A stretch of DNA of 64,000 bases from Sphingobacterium sp. HMA12 (GCF_002933815.1 NZ_BEYR01000001.1:558001-622000); one strand, 5' to 3'. Shown: positions 1-9,732, counted from the stretch's first letter. Notes: generated by a model from the sequence alone, not told the origin. Made by a program: numbers and translations.

Positions 1-168
1 CCGACGATCGATGCAGATAGTTACGTGAATTATAAAAATGTCGCTAATCAGAAAGATATGCGTGTTATCGAGCTCCGTAAGTTCGATCCTAATAAGAATT
101 ATCTCTGGCCGATCCCGAATATTGAAATTGTAACCAATAAAAATCTGGAGCAAAATCCAGGCTATTAA
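1..168 (+). CDS. C-terminal end of a SusD/RagB-family nutrient-binding lipoprotein (partial)
   Basis: An open frame enters from the left edge and ends at TAA 166-168, giving the last 55 residues of a protein. The stretch YLWPIP followed by a closing QNPGY is the classic carboxyl terminus of SusD/RagB outer-membrane lipoproteins, which capture glycans or other nutrients for a SusC TonB-dependent transporter. The signal peptide, lipobox and TPR-like core lie outside the window. Only 8 nt separate it from the next gene, so the two oxidoreductases behind it are probably transcribed with the SusCD pair. The family call rests on the C-terminal motif alone; the substrate cannot be inferred from this piece. 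Confidence 0.85.
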   Translation, partial: PTIDADSYVNYKNVANQKDMRVIELRKFDPNKNYLWPIPNIEIVTNKNLEQNPGY

Positions 169-176
169 ATCCTAAG

Positions 177-2180
177 ATGATGAGAAAAACACTTTTAATG
201 ACGATAGGGCTGTTGACCATGTTTTGGCAGCTCGTCAAGGGACAAACCGACAGACAGGTCGATATCTGTATTTATGGTGCTACCTCTGCCGGCGTAACGG
301 CTGCCTATACCGCCTCACAGGCCGGTAAATCTGTCTTACTGATCGACGCGGGGACAAGGCTAGGCGGACTTAGTTCCGGCGGATTGGGGCAGACGGATAT
401 CGGGAATAAATATGTCGTGACAGGTTTGGCTCTAGATTTTTACCGTAAAATGGGCAAGCATTACGGTAGTTTTGAGCAATGGATCTTTGAACCCAAAATA
501 GCCGAATCCATCTTCAAGACCTATCTGGCACATTCCCGGACGCAAACACTGTTGGGGCATCGCTTAACCGCCGTAAAGACAGACCCACGAGCGATCAAAA
601 GCATAACCCTGCTTCCGAGTGAGCGCAGCGACGGCAAAAATATAACGGTCAAGGCCAAGGTATTTATGGACTGTAGCTATGAGGGCGACCTTATGGCCAA
701 AGCAGGCGTATCCTACCATGTGGGCCGCGAGTCAAATAGCACCTACGGCGAGACGATCAATGGTGTGCAATTGCTGGATGGTCATCAGTTTCCGGATGGT
801 GTAGATCCCTATAAAATAAAAGGGGATGCCAATAGCGGCATTTTATGGGGGATTAATACTGACCCCTTAAAAGAAAACGGAATGGGAGACAACAAAGTCC
901 AAGCCTATAACTACCGGATTACATTGACCAACGTTCCTGAAAACAGGATAGCCATTACCCAGCCCGAGAATTATGACGCATCCAAATACGAACTTTTAAA
1001 GCGGCAAAAAGAAATCCAACCCTGGAAGAGCATCCAGGACGTATTTATCTGGAGCCTGATGCCCAATGGGAAGACCGACATCAATAACAGAAATGGATTT
1101 TCAACCGATATGATAGGCATGAACTGGCGCTATCCCGAGGCGGATTATTTCGAGCGGAAGGAGATTATCAAGGCCCATGAAGATTACACCAAGGGCCTGT
1201 TATATTTTGTCGCAAATGATCGTTCGGTGCCGGAGCCGATCCGAAACGAATTCAAAAAATGGGGTTACCCCAAGGATGAATATCCTGACAATGGGCATTG
1301 GTCACCACAATTATATATTCGCGAAGCCAGGAGGATGATTGGCGATGTCGTCATGACCCAAAACCATTGTCAAGGTAGAGAAGTCGTGTCTGATGGAGTA
1401 GGCTATGCTGCGTATACCATGGATTCGCACAATTGTGACCGAGTGATTGTCAATGGCATGGTCAAAAATGAAGGTAACGTTGAGGTTGGCGGATTTTCTC
1501 CCTTTCCGATTTCCTACAGGGCTATCGTCCCCAAAAAAGAAGAAATCAATAATCTTTTGGTCCCGGTATGCCTGTCAGCAAGCCACATTGCCTTTGGTTC
1601 CATTCGCATGGAGCCCGTATTTATGGTGCTGGGACAGTCCGCTGCTTTGGCAGCCTGCGAAGCGATCGACAACAAAATTGCCGTTCAGGATGTTGATATA
1701 AAACGCGTACAAAAAACATTGCGTGACAATCCGAAGGCGGATGGCCGTAAGGCCGATTATATCATTCATGTCGATGATGAAGATCAGGTTATGTTGAAAG
1801 GAACTTGGCGTAAATCCGCAAAAAAAGGTTATGGTATGAGTTACCAGGAAGCCGACAGCGCTCCAGGGGTCCTGGCCCGTTTTACTCCCGGCAAAGATTT
1901 TGCTGGTGGGAAATATATGCTCTACAGCTATTTTCCTAAAACCGCCGAAAGCACGACGACCGGGACATTCATTATCCATACAGGAAAGACAAAGATCGAA
2001 AAAAGGATAAATTTTAAGGAAGTTAATATTCTGGGACAGACCACAAGTACCTGGGTAGCGCTTGGCGAATATGCATTTGAAAAGGGGAGCAGCAAAGCCT
2101 ATGTCGAGATCAGCTCGGATGACGCCGGCTTATTGGCCGCAAATGCCATCTTGTGGGTTCCCGTTTCAGATCAAAATTAA
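177..2180 (+). CDS. Secreted FAD-dependent oxidoreductase with C-terminal beta domain
   Basis: This 667-residue protein starts with a hydrophobic signal peptide (about residues 1-22, ending VKGQ). A Rossmann dinucleotide fold follows at residues 29-57 (DICIYGATSAGVTAA), then the GGLSSGGLG motif at 63-71 typical of the FAD_oxidored family (PF12831), which is often annotated as 'xanthan lyase' in Bacteroidota. Residues from about 525 form an extra domain resembling the golvesin/xanthan-lyase-type beta module, which the neighbouring paralogue lacks. An ATG also lies at 180. The gene is 8 nt after the SusD end and 6 nt before the next oxidoreductase, suggesting one polysaccharide- or sugar-processing operon working in the periplasm. 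The reaction and substrate are unknown; the fold is clear. Confidence 0.85.
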   Translation: MMRKTLLMTIGLLTMFWQLVKGQTDRQVDICIYGATSAGVTAAYTASQAGKSVLLIDAGTRLGGLSSGGLGQTDIGNKYVVTGLALDFYRKMGKHYGSFEQWIFEPKIAESIFKTYLAHSRTQTLLGHRLTAVKTDPRAIKSITLLPSERSDGKNITVKAKVFMDCSYEGDLMAKAGVSYHVGRESNSTYGETINGVQLLDGHQFPDGVDPYKIKGDANSGILWGINTDPLKENGMGDNKVQAYNYRITLTNVPENRIAITQPENYDASKYELLKRQKEIQPWKSIQDVFIWSLMPNGKTDINNRNGFSTDMIGMNWRYPEADYFERKEIIKAHEDYTKGLLYFVANDRSVPEPIRNEFKKWGYPKDEYPDNGHWSPQLYIREARRMIGDVVMTQNHCQGREVVSDGVGYAAYTMDSHNCDRVIVNGMVKNEGNVEVGGFSPFPISYRAIVPKKEEINNLLVPVCLSASHIAFGSIRMEPVFMVLGQSAALAACEAIDNKIAVQDVDIKRVQKTLRDNPKADGRKADYIIHVDDEDQVMLKGTWRKSAKKGYGMSYQEADSAPGVLARFTPGKDFAGGKYMLYSYFPKTAESTTTGTFIIHTGKTKIEKRINFKEVNILGQTTSTWVALGEYAFEKGSSKAYVEISSDDAGLLAANAILWVPVSDQN

Positions 2181-2186
2181 GTACAT

Positions 2187-3836
2187 ATGCAAAAGATAAA
2201 AATAGGGTTAAAATTGGTGCTTGTCTTGGCTTTTCTGCAGGTTGAGGCACAGCATTCGGCCAAGGAGGTCGATGTCGTGGTTTACGGCGGTACGCCGGCC
2301 GCCATCACCGCTGCATTGCAGGTGAAGCAGTCCGGCAGATCGGTTATCGTCTTATCACCAGATCAGCATTTAGGCGGACTGAGTTCGGGCGGACTTGGTT
2401 TTACTGATACCGGCGACAAAACAGTTATTGGCGGCCTGGCCAAAAAATTCTACCAGGATGTGTATGATCATTACGCCAAGGAATCGAGCTGGAATTGGCA
2501 ATCCCGGACCTCTTTTGGCAATCGGGGGCAGGGCACCGTTGCGATGGACAGTGCGCATCGGACGATGTGGATTTTTGAACCCCATGTAGCTGAGCATATT
2601 TTTGATTCTTGGGTGCAGGATCATCAGATTGATGTCGTTCGTGGCGCCTATTTAGATCGGCAGGAAAGTGCCATCACGAAAGAAGGCACAGCGATCAAGT
2701 CCATCAAAACGGTAGACGGAACCATCTACGAGGCGAAGATATTTATTGATGCCACTTATGAAGGCGATCTGATGGCGCTGGCCAAGGTAAGTTATACGAT
2801 CGGGCGGGAGGCCAACCAGACCTATGGGGAGCAGTGGAATGGCGTTCAGACCGGAGTATTTCAGCACCGGCACCACTTTATTGCGGAGATCAGTCCATAT
2901 ACGCAGGAGGGAGACCCTAGCAGCGGTCTGGTATTTGGTGTTTCGGAGCAAGATCCCGGACAATACGGGGCAGCAGATCAGAAACTGCAGGCCTATTGTT
3001 TCCGTATGTGCCTAACTAACGATGGCCGCAATAGAAGGTCCTTCACCAAGCCCGTGGGGTACGATCCGCAGCACTACGTCTTGCTGCAGCGTTTATTCCG
3101 TGCAGGCTGGGACGAAGCCTTTCAAAAATTTGATCTGGTGCCCAACCATAAGACCGATGCCAACAACCACGGTCCGTTCAGTACCGATTTTATCGGGATG
3201 AACTACCGCTATCCCGAGGCGAGTTATGCCGAACGCCGATCCATTATCGAAGCCCATCGTCGGTATCAGCAGGGCCTATACTATTTTATGACCAATGATC
3301 CTTCGGTTCCAACTGCAATCAGGACAAAGATGGCCGAATGGGGGCTGGCAAAAGATGAATTTAAAGATAATGACAATTGGCCTTCGCAATTATATATACG
3401 AGAAGCTCGGCGGATGCTGGGACAATATGTGACCACCGAACACAATATCCTGGGTAAGCGCACAGTAGAAGATCCGATTGGCATGGGCTCCTATACCTTG
3501 GATTCGCACAATGTCCAACGCTATGTGACCAAAGAAGGATTTGTCCAGAATGAGGGGGATATTGGTGTCCACGTACCAGCACCTTACGCCATTTCCTATG
3601 GGTCTATTATCCCAAAAAGCAATGAATGCAGCAATTTACTCGTTCCGGTCTGCCTCTCCAGTTCGCATATTGCCTTTGGTTCGATCCGTATGGAGCCCGT
3701 ATTTATGGTGTTGGGGCAGAGTGCAGGTGCTGCAGCGATATTAGCACTTGATCGTGACAAAGTTGTGCAGCATGTCGACTACGGCTTGCTAAAAAAACAA
3801 CTGCTGGATTCGGGGCAAGTATTGGAACAAAAATAA
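2187..3836 (+). CDS. Secreted FAD-dependent oxidoreductase (paralogue without C-terminal domain)
   Basis: This 549-residue protein is clearly a paralogue of its upstream neighbour. It shares the signal peptide (residues 1-22, ending VEAQ), the Rossmann segment at 29-57 (VVYGGTPAAITAALQ), the GGLSSGGLGFTDTG block and the C-terminal stretch HIAFGSIRMEPVFMVLGQSA. It stops where the upstream protein continues into its extra domain. The pair probably arose by tandem duplication and then lost or gained the C-terminal module. Periplasmic oxidation of a carbohydrate or related compound is the likely role. It starts 6 nt after the previous stop and is followed 32 nt later by cstA. Confidence 0.84.
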   Translation: MQKIKIGLKLVLVLAFLQVEAQHSAKEVDVVVYGGTPAAITAALQVKQSGRSVIVLSPDQHLGGLSSGGLGFTDTGDKTVIGGLAKKFYQDVYDHYAKESSWNWQSRTSFGNRGQGTVAMDSAHRTMWIFEPHVAEHIFDSWVQDHQIDVVRGAYLDRQESAITKEGTAIKSIKTVDGTIYEAKIFIDATYEGDLMALAKVSYTIGREANQTYGEQWNGVQTGVFQHRHHFIAEISPYTQEGDPSSGLVFGVSEQDPGQYGAADQKLQAYCFRMCLTNDGRNRRSFTKPVGYDPQHYVLLQRLFRAGWDEAFQKFDLVPNHKTDANNHGPFSTDFIGMNYRYPEASYAERRSIIEAHRRYQQGLYYFMTNDPSVPTAIRTKMAEWGLAKDEFKDNDNWPSQLYIREARRMLGQYVTTEHNILGKRTVEDPIGMGSYTLDSHNVQRYVTKEGFVQNEGDIGVHVPAPYAISYGSIIPKSNECSNLLVPVCLSSSHIAFGSIRMEPVFMVLGQSAGAAAILALDRDKVVQHVDYGLLKKQLLDSGQVLEQK

Positions 3837-3868
3837 TATATTGCAATAGAATTATACCTGGATATAGG

Positions 3869-5707
3869 ATGGATTTAGATCATATGAACGCCCTTACGCT
3901 GGTTTTTGCGTCAATTTTAATCTTTGCGATCGCCTACCGTTTTTACGGGGTCTTTATGGCGCAGAAAGTGCTCCGGCTCAACGATGCCATCATGACCCCA
4001 GCGGTCGAGTTTGCCGATGGTCATGATTATGTCAAGACAGATCGCAAGGTGTTATTTGGACATCATTTTGCAGCCATAGCAGCTGCCGGGCCATTGGTCG
4101 GTCCGGTGCTGGCGGCCCAGTTTGGTTACCTTCCGGGCGCACTCTGGATTTTGATCGGTTGTGTCCTGGGTGGAGGTGTGCACGATATGGTTGTATTATT
4201 TGCTTCCGTTAGGCACAAAGGACAGAGCCTGGCAACCATTGCTTCCAAGGAGATCGGTCCCGTTGTCGGCGGTATAGCCGGTATAGCTGTTCTGTTTATT
4301 CTGATCCTGACCTTGGCCGGCCTTTCCCTTGCCTGTATCAGTGCCATGCACGAGGCACCCTGGTCCTTATTTACGATTATTCTGACCATGCCGATTGCCA
4401 TATTTATGGGGCTCTTGATGCGGTATAAATCCGGGTCAGTCAGCTTGGCCAGCGTTTTGGGTGGTATTTTATTGATCGTGGGGATTATTGCGGGGCATCG
4501 ATTGATGGCGGTTCCGGTCATTCACAACCTTTTCGATTGGGATGTCAAGACCATTTCGATCGCGATAGCTGTCTACGGATTTTTGGCTTCGGTGCTGCCC
4601 ATCTGGCTACTTCTTGTTCCCCGGGATTACCTTTCCACCTATCTCAAGATCGGTACGATCCTGATGTTGGCCGTGGGCATTGTCTTTGTGCATCCGACGA
4701 TACAGATGCCCGCCCTGACCAATTTTATTCATGGCGGCGGTCCCGTTATTGGCGGTCCTGTGCTGCCCTTTATTTTTATCGTGATCGCTTGTGGCGCAAT
4801 TTCGGGTTTCCATGCGATTATTGCCACGGGCACGACGCCCAAGATGCTGGGCACCGAAAGGGAGATCCTTTTTGTGGGCTACGGAGCGATGCTGGTAGAG
4901 GGATTTGTTGCCCTAATGGCTTTGATTGCTGCATGTACTTTATTACCTGGTGACTATTTTGCAATTAATACGCCAGTCAGTGACTACGCCCATTTTCTGG
5001 CGCAGCATCCCGAATTAAAAGCCGTAGATCTGCAGCATTTTTCAGATCGTATAGGAGTAGACCTCCATGGGCGTACGGGCGGAGCTGTTTCTCTGGCTGT
5101 GGGGATGGCCCATATCTTTGATAAGGTGCCCTTTATGGACGACGTGATGGCTTACTGGTACAATTTCGCTATTATGTTTGAAGCCGTGTTTATCCTCACG
5201 GCTATCGATGCCGGGACAAGGGTCGGAAGATTCTTTTTGCAGGAAATGCTGGGGACTGTCATTCCGGCTTTTAAAGACAAAGATTGGAAACCGGGCGTTT
5301 GGCTATGCAGTGCACTTTTCACTTTCTCCTGGGGCTATCTCGTTTTTACAGGCAATGTAAGCAGTATTTGGCCTTTGTTTGGCATTAGCAACCAGCTCTT
5401 GGCAGCCTGTGGGCTTATTGTCTGCACTACGATGCTTATTCGGATGAATAGGAAAAAATATGCCTTATTTACAGCCATACCGGGCATATTTATGGCCGGT
5501 ATTACCTTTTGGGCCGGTTATCTGCAAGTGGTGGATATTTATTTGCCCAAGGGGCAGTTGCTGTTAGCTTCACTGGCGATATTGGCCATGCTATTGATGC
5601 TGCTTGTCTTTATAGGCACGTTCCGCAAGTGGTATCAATTGTTTAAAACGGAGACTAAATTTATTGATCAAAATGGCGAATCTGTGAAGGTGCTGGTGGA
5701 TCGTTAA
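3869..5707 (+). CDS. cstA: CstA-family carbon-starvation transporter
   Basis: The protein has 612 residues and many membrane helices. The N-terminal block around residues 64-107 (HHFAAIAAAGPLVGPVLAAQ, then GGGVHDM) is the hallmark of CstA/BtsT carriers, which import peptides or pyruvate across the inner membrane. It is shorter than the roughly 700-residue E. coli CstA but matches the compact versions seen in Bacteroidota. A second in-frame ATG lies at 3884. The gene closes the SusD and FAD-oxidoreductase string after a 32-nt gap, so its product may take up an acid or sugar-derived product made by those enzymes; that link is inference. No obvious terminator follows. Confidence 0.9.
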   Translation: MDLDHMNALTLVFASILIFAIAYRFYGVFMAQKVLRLNDAIMTPAVEFADGHDYVKTDRKVLFGHHFAAIAAAGPLVGPVLAAQFGYLPGALWILIGCVLGGGVHDMVVLFASVRHKGQSLATIASKEIGPVVGGIAGIAVLFILILTLAGLSLACISAMHEAPWSLFTIILTMPIAIFMGLLMRYKSGSVSLASVLGGILLIVGIIAGHRLMAVPVIHNLFDWDVKTISIAIAVYGFLASVLPIWLLLVPRDYLSTYLKIGTILMLAVGIVFVHPTIQMPALTNFIHGGGPVIGGPVLPFIFIVIACGAISGFHAIIATGTTPKMLGTEREILFVGYGAMLVEGFVALMALIAACTLLPGDYFAINTPVSDYAHFLAQHPELKAVDLQHFSDRIGVDLHGRTGGAVSLAVGMAHIFDKVPFMDDVMAYWYNFAIMFEAVFILTAIDAGTRVGRFFLQEMLGTVIPAFKDKDWKPGVWLCSALFTFSWGYLVFTGNVSSIWPLFGISNQLLAACGLIVCTTMLIRMNRKKYALFTAIPGIFMAGITFWAGYLQVVDIYLPKGQLLLASLAILAMLLMLLVFIGTFRKWYQLFKTETKFIDQNGESVKVLVDR

Positions 5708-5889
5708 GAGATATTCAATGCGATCATTAAAGGCAAGTGTGGGGTTCAAGTCTCTTTATCCTTGAAAGTTGATAAAGCATTAAAAAATCTTGCTTTTCTA
5801 TCTTAAGAAATCATCTTTTCTAAAAAGAATGAGCTAAATTTACGGGAATATACAACGGGGCAAAGAAACCGTTTTTGGGTAAAAAGTTT

Positions 5890-6570
5890 ATGGAACTTAC
5901 ACAGCTTTATGCTAATCTGTTCAATCAGTCCATTGGACAGATTAGTAGTGGAGAGATCGAAATTGACCGACAGATAGATGATGAAAGAGACCGCCGTCGT
6001 GGTCTTACCTTATTGATACGACCGGATGATGAGATTAAAGCCGGTGTTCGGGCTTTTCAGGAAGAATTGATGAAGATTGACGGCGCACAGTATTATCAGC
6101 CATCCTCCGATCTACATGTGACCGCACTGTCGATTATTTCATGTTATGAAGGTTTTGATCTAAGTGAGATACAAATCCGCGATTACGAAGATATTATTTC
6201 ACAAAGTCTAGACGATATTCCAGCTACCAGGCTGAAATTTAAAGGGGTAACCGCATCTCGGGAGGCCGTGCTGATACAGGGTTTTCCGATGGGCGATGGG
6301 CTAGGAATACTTCGTGATAGGCTGAGGAGTAATTTCCGCTCCTCCGATTTGCAGCAGAGCATAGATTCGAGGTATCGATTGGCTACTGCACATATGACCG
6401 CAGTACGCTTTCGGGAGGAACTGCGTTTTCCGGCCAAGTTTGGTCGTAAATTGCGAGATTATAGAGCGGCCGAGTTTGGTGAGATGAATATAAAATCGTT
6501 TGAATTGGTATATAACGATTGGTACCAGAAGAGCAATATCGTCAAAACGCTCCGTCGCTTTACTGTATAA
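5890..6570 (+). CDS. 2H phosphoesterase (2'-5' RNA ligase-like)
   Basis: The ATG at 5890 gives 226 residues; an upstream TTG at 5875 is in frame but less likely. Two H-x-T motifs, HVT at 76-78 and HMT at 168-170, each embedded in hydrophobic strands, define the 2H phosphoesterase superfamily (LigT/2'-5' RNA ligase-like, cyclic phosphodiesterases). The product should be cytoplasmic and act on RNA 2',3'-cyclic ends or related cyclic phosphates. The gene stands alone, about 180 nt after cstA. Fold confidence is good; the physiological substrate is not known. Confidence 0.8.
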   Translation: MELTQLYANLFNQSIGQISSGEIEIDRQIDDERDRRRGLTLLIRPDDEIKAGVRAFQEELMKIDGAQYYQPSSDLHVTALSIISCYEGFDLSEIQIRDYEDIISQSLDDIPATRLKFKGVTASREAVLIQGFPMGDGLGILRDRLRSNFRSSDLQQSIDSRYRLATAHMTAVRFREELRFPAKFGRKLRDYRAAEFGEMNIKSFELVYNDWYQKSNIVKTLRRFTV

Positions 6571-6889
6571 TCCTTGTCCTTTTTAATTGATCAAATTTAT
6601 TCGAAATACTGATCAACAATTTTATCGCTCAACAAGTCAATGCGCCGTCACAAATTGAGTATCAAAGCTGAATTATATGATTTTGGAAAGCAATTCTCTT
6701 ATGCACTATTCGTTGGAAAGGTGCAGGAGAGAGTGGGGCAACTAAAATAGTTGAGCTTTATTGCAAATAAATAGGTTGCTACAACGAATTATAAACGATG
6801 GCCCTCGAATATAAAATAGTGATTCGTTGTGTTGAGAAATACCTTAGCTTTAAGCTGAACTTAGTTTTTGACACCCAATTCAAAAAAAC
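6571..6889. other. 319-nt intergenic region with two inverted repeats
   Basis: I see no gene here. A short palindrome CAACTA-AAA-TAGTTG lies at 6739-6753. A 9-bp inverted repeat, ACAACGAAT at 6781-6789 and ATTCGTTGT at 6822-6830, is separated by 32 nt. Neither is followed by a clear T-run, so neither is a convincing terminator. The second may be a hairpin in the leader of the following membrane-protein gene. Confidence 0.4.
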
Positions 6890-7501
6890 ATGAATAGTTT
6901 TTTCATAAATAAACTACAATGTCGAAGTTTGATTATTATTGGTATTATGTTGTCGATCAACATAATCATACCAATTATTTTCTTTGTTGGGACGATGATT
7001 GAAACCGAATCTTATGGCAAAGCCGTGTTGGGTGAAGAACGCTATAATGCAAGGGTAAACGACAGTTATCTGTATGCGCTGATACTTTTTGGCTGTGTGA
7101 TATTGATGGTCATTCCAGCTATCCTTTACATTAGAAAATACACGAATAATTATCGGCAGTTTATTGAAACACTAGCAGAAAAAGATATGGAAAAGCTAAT
7201 AAAGGTCAACGATAAAGCTCCTTTCTATGAAAAATTCATGCCACCCTATATTGTAAAAGAAGATACGGTCATTTTTTTTAAACACCTGCAATATACCACC
7301 ATCGCTTTTAAAGATATAAGAAGCATTCATGTTGCACAAACACATTACAAAGGTTACAGTGCAACCGTGAAAATTGAAACAGCAGAAAAAACACATTCTT
7401 TTCGCCTGAGCGGAAATATTTTTAAAGTAATAAATTTAGTAGACGAAGCGCTGCAGAGCAACCCCCAAATAATCGTAAATAAAAATTGGAATGTAGCTTA
7501 A
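6890..7501 (+). CDS. Two-helix membrane protein with cytoplasmic domain, unknown function
   Basis: The 203-residue protein has hydrophobic helices at about 12-36 and 60-81, then a soluble C-terminal domain of about 115 residues with alternating strands (VKEDTVIFFKHLQYTTIAF). The layout resembles small Bacteroidota membrane proteins carrying a PH-like or bPH domain, but I do not recognise a named family. The start ATG follows an A-rich leader. It is monocistronic, and a decayed antisense gene end follows it. Function is unknown. Confidence 0.6.
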   Translation: MNSFFINKLQCRSLIIIGIMLSINIIIPIIFFVGTMIETESYGKAVLGEERYNARVNDSYLYALILFGCVILMVIPAILYIRKYTNNYRQFIETLAEKDMEKLIKVNDKAPFYEKFMPPYIVKEDTVIFFKHLQYTTIAFKDIRSIHVAQTHYKGYSATVKIETAEKTHSFRLSGNIFKVINLVDEALQSNPQIIVNKNWNVA

Positions 7502-7535
7502 AATAATCCCCTGTATACCTGTTTGTTAGATGTAA

Positions 7536-7628
7536 TCAGGCTTTCTCCCACTTAATATCGCCACGCTCAATCGTTCCGATATATTTCTCGATAGGATCCT
7601 TAGTCAGTGGGTATCGTTGTCCAGATGA
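7536..7628 (-). pseudogene. C-terminal scrap of a lost gene
   Basis: On the reverse strand, about 30 codons read SSGQRYPLTKDPIEKYIG and on to a TGA at 7536-7538, with no start and with an interrupted frame upstream. The coding-like composition suggests the 3' end of a gene whose body has been deleted. I do not recognise the family. Confidence 0.35.
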
Positions 7629-7713
7629 TATCCAAATTTTTCTGAGAATGTGTCAAATCCAATCTTTCCTGTAATTTTACAGATGAAACAAATGAGTTAG
7701 CAGATTAAATCGT

Positions 7714-8301
7714 ATGGATCATCAATCTATCATAGAAAATATTAATAAACATATAGTTCTCAGCGAGCACGAATTGTTGATTTTTCAGTCTCGATTGAAG
7801 AAAAAAAAGATAGACCGAAAGAGCTGTCTCCTGACTCAGGGACAGTTATGTGAATACATCTATTTTGTTGAATCGGGTGCCTTACGTGCATTCTATCTTG
7901 ATGAATCCGGTAAAGAATCAACCATTATGTTTGCTGTCAAAGATTGGTGGGTAACCGATATGTACTTTTTTATTAATCAAAAACCAGCTATGTTAACCAT
8001 TGAAGCAATTGAAGACAGTTTGGTTTATCAATTAAAAAAAAGTGATCTGGATGACTTATACGTAGCGGTACCTCAATTTGAAAAGCTCTTTAGAATTTTG
8101 ATGCAGAATGCATATATACGGGAACAATTACGTGTAATCGAAAACCTTTCACTGCCAGCAGAGCAACGCTATGATATTTTTATCAAAAAATATCCCAAGG
8201 TTGCGCTTAAAGTGAAACAGAAACAAATAGCTTCTTATTTAGGGATAACGGCTGAGTTTTTAAGTATGATTAAAAATAAAAAAGCAAAAGACTTAAAGTA
8301 G
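7714..8301 (+). CDS. Crp/Fnr-family transcriptional regulator
   Basis: The 195-residue protein has an N-terminal cyclic-nucleotide-binding-like beta roll (about residues 20-115, with FVESGALRAFYLDESGKES in the roll), a dimerisation helix, and a short helix-turn-helix at about 170-192 (KQIASYLGITAEFLSMI). Small Crp/Fnr paralogues of this type are numerous in Sphingobacteriaceae and often sit beside the gene they control. Here that would be the DUF4406-like gene 58 nt downstream. No cysteine cluster for an Fnr iron-sulphur centre is visible. The ligand is unknown. Confidence 0.85.
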   Translation: MDHQSIIENINKHIVLSEHELLIFQSRLKKKKIDRKSCLLTQGQLCEYIYFVESGALRAFYLDESGKESTIMFAVKDWWVTDMYFFINQKPAMLTIEAIEDSLVYQLKKSDLDDLYVAVPQFEKLFRILMQNAYIREQLRVIENLSLPAEQRYDIFIKKYPKVALKVKQKQIASYLGITAEFLSMIKNKKAKDLK

Positions 8302-8359
8302 TTTATTTTTTTTGTCGCTAAAGGGTCGTTAATTCGCATTCATAAACTAATATAAAAAA

Positions 8360-8722
8360 ATGCTTATACTAATTGCAGGACCTTACCGCGGCGGGACGAA
8401 TGACGACCCACTATTGATAAAAAAGAATCTTGAAAAGCTTGAGGAGTTCGCTTTGGACATTTTCAATAAAGGTCACGTACCTTTAGTAGGCGAATGGATT
8501 GCCCTTCCATTGATTCAGCTGGCTGGCTCAGAGAAGATTGGCGATGAACAATGGGTGCGAATTCAGTATCCGGTCGCCCATCGGATCCTTGAAAAATGTG
8601 ATGCTGTTCTTCGCCTTCAGGGTGAATCTAAAGGGGCAGATCAAGATGTAAAGCTAGCTAAAGAAAGAGGATTGAAAATCTACTATCACATCGATGAAAT
8701 CCCCTGTGTAGAGCAGGCCTAA
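8360..8722 (+). CDS. DUF4406-like protein with nucleoside 2-deoxyribosyltransferase-like fold
   Basis: This 120-residue soluble protein begins MLILIAGPYRGGTNDD, the phosphate-loop-like opening of the nucleoside 2-deoxyribosyltransferase/DUF4406 superfamily. A later strand-turn (CDAVLRLQGESKGADQDVKL) matches the family's C-terminal 'SxGAxxE' region. Such proteins bind nucleotides or nucleosides. It probably forms a unit with the Crp/Fnr gene immediately upstream. The exact reaction is not evident. Confidence 0.65.
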   Translation: MLILIAGPYRGGTNDDPLLIKKNLEKLEEFALDIFNKGHVPLVGEWIALPLIQLAGSEKIGDEQWVRIQYPVAHRILEKCDAVLRLQGESKGADQDVKLAKERGLKIYYHIDEIPCVEQA

Positions 8723-8912
8723 ACAAATAGATGATCATAAAACAACAATTTTGTTCTAATGATGAACTGTCATAACTAAATTTTGCTGGTGGAAAAGAAA
8801 AATATAGGTGCCAATCGACACCACAACATCAGCCTCTTTTCTTTCAGTTTATTAAGCCTTTTTTGTATTCTTATTACAGGATTTTAAAGCTGTATTTCTA
8901 GAGCAAAGAATG

Positions 8913-9701
8913 TTATTCGATCCAAATGAGTCCCTGAGAATAGGTACGGGCTTTACCTGCAACAATCACTCTTTCTTTTTTATTTTCACAATAAAGTTGA
9001 CCTTCTCTTTCAGACAGTTGACGGGAGAAAAGATTGTCGTTTCCTAGTCTTAAAGCCCAAAACGGAATAAGGGAACAATAAGCGGAACCAGTAACTGGAT
9101 CTTCTAGTATGGTTGACTGCGGCGTAAAGTATCTTGACACAAAATCACTGTCAGTCCCTGGCGCCGTGACTACAACACCTCCGGGATCAAGGTTAATTAG
9201 GTCAAAAATTGATCTTTCAATTGTGATGTTTTTGATCTCCTCCTCAGATTCGTATACCAAAACATAATCTCTTGATTTAAAGACTTCTTTAGGTTGAATA
9301 TTGAGTGACTTTTTAATAACATCCGGCAATGTCGATGGCTGGGGCATTCTTGATGGAAAATCCATATAATAAGCGCCGTCTTTTATATCAACTGTTAATT
9401 CTCCGACTTGCGTTTCAAAAACAATTCTGTTTTTTTGATAGTTCAAGTGCTTAACCAAACAATGAGCGGTCGCTAAGGTTGCATGCCCACATAAATCCAT
9501 TTCAATTTCGGGCGTAAACCATCTTAAATGGATTGTATCACCATTGTCTATGAAAAAAGCCGTTTCTGCCACAGCATTTTCACGCGTAATTTTAAACAGT
9601 GTCTCATCGGGTAACCAATTTTTTAAAGGCACTACACAGGCTGGATTTCCTCGGAAAATTTCTTCGGTAAAAGAATCTATTTGATATAATTCTAACTTCA
9701 T
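8913..9701 (-). CDS. PhzF-family isomerase/epimerase
   Basis: This 262-residue protein has the PhzF signature. The catalytic glutamate is in ENAVAETAFF (Glu46), CGHATLATAH lies at 71-80, and the C-terminal DPVTGSAYCSLIPFW block contains the second substrate loop. PhzF-like enzymes are diaminopimelate-epimerase-fold isomerases. Only some make phenazines, and no phenazine genes lie nearby, so a general isomerase is the safer call. A TAACTTTG -7 box lies upstream on the same strand. It is monocistronic and faces away from the dinB-dnaE block. Confidence 0.85.
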   Translation of the reverse strand: MKLELYQIDSFTEEIFRGNPACVVPLKNWLPDETLFKITRENAVAETAFFIDNGDTIHLRWFTPEIEMDLCGHATLATAHCLVKHLNYQKNRIVFETQVGELTVDIKDGAYYMDFPSRMPQPSTLPDVIKKSLNIQPKEVFKSRDYVLVYESEEEIKNITIERSIFDLINLDPGGVVVTAPGTDSDFVSRYFTPQSTILEDPVTGSAYCSLIPFWALRLGNDNLFSRQLSEREGQLYCENKKERVIVAGKARTYSQGLIWIE

Positions 9702-9724
9702 TATTGATGAATTTCGGTGGTTTA

Positions 9725-9732
9725 CAAAGTTA
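9725..9732 (-). promoter_or_regulatory. -7 box of the phzF-like gene
   Basis: Read on the reverse strand this is TAACTTTG, a match to the Bacteroidota -7 consensus TAnnTTTG, about 23 nt before the start codon at 9701. No clear -33 TTG lies at the usual distance. Confidence 0.5.
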
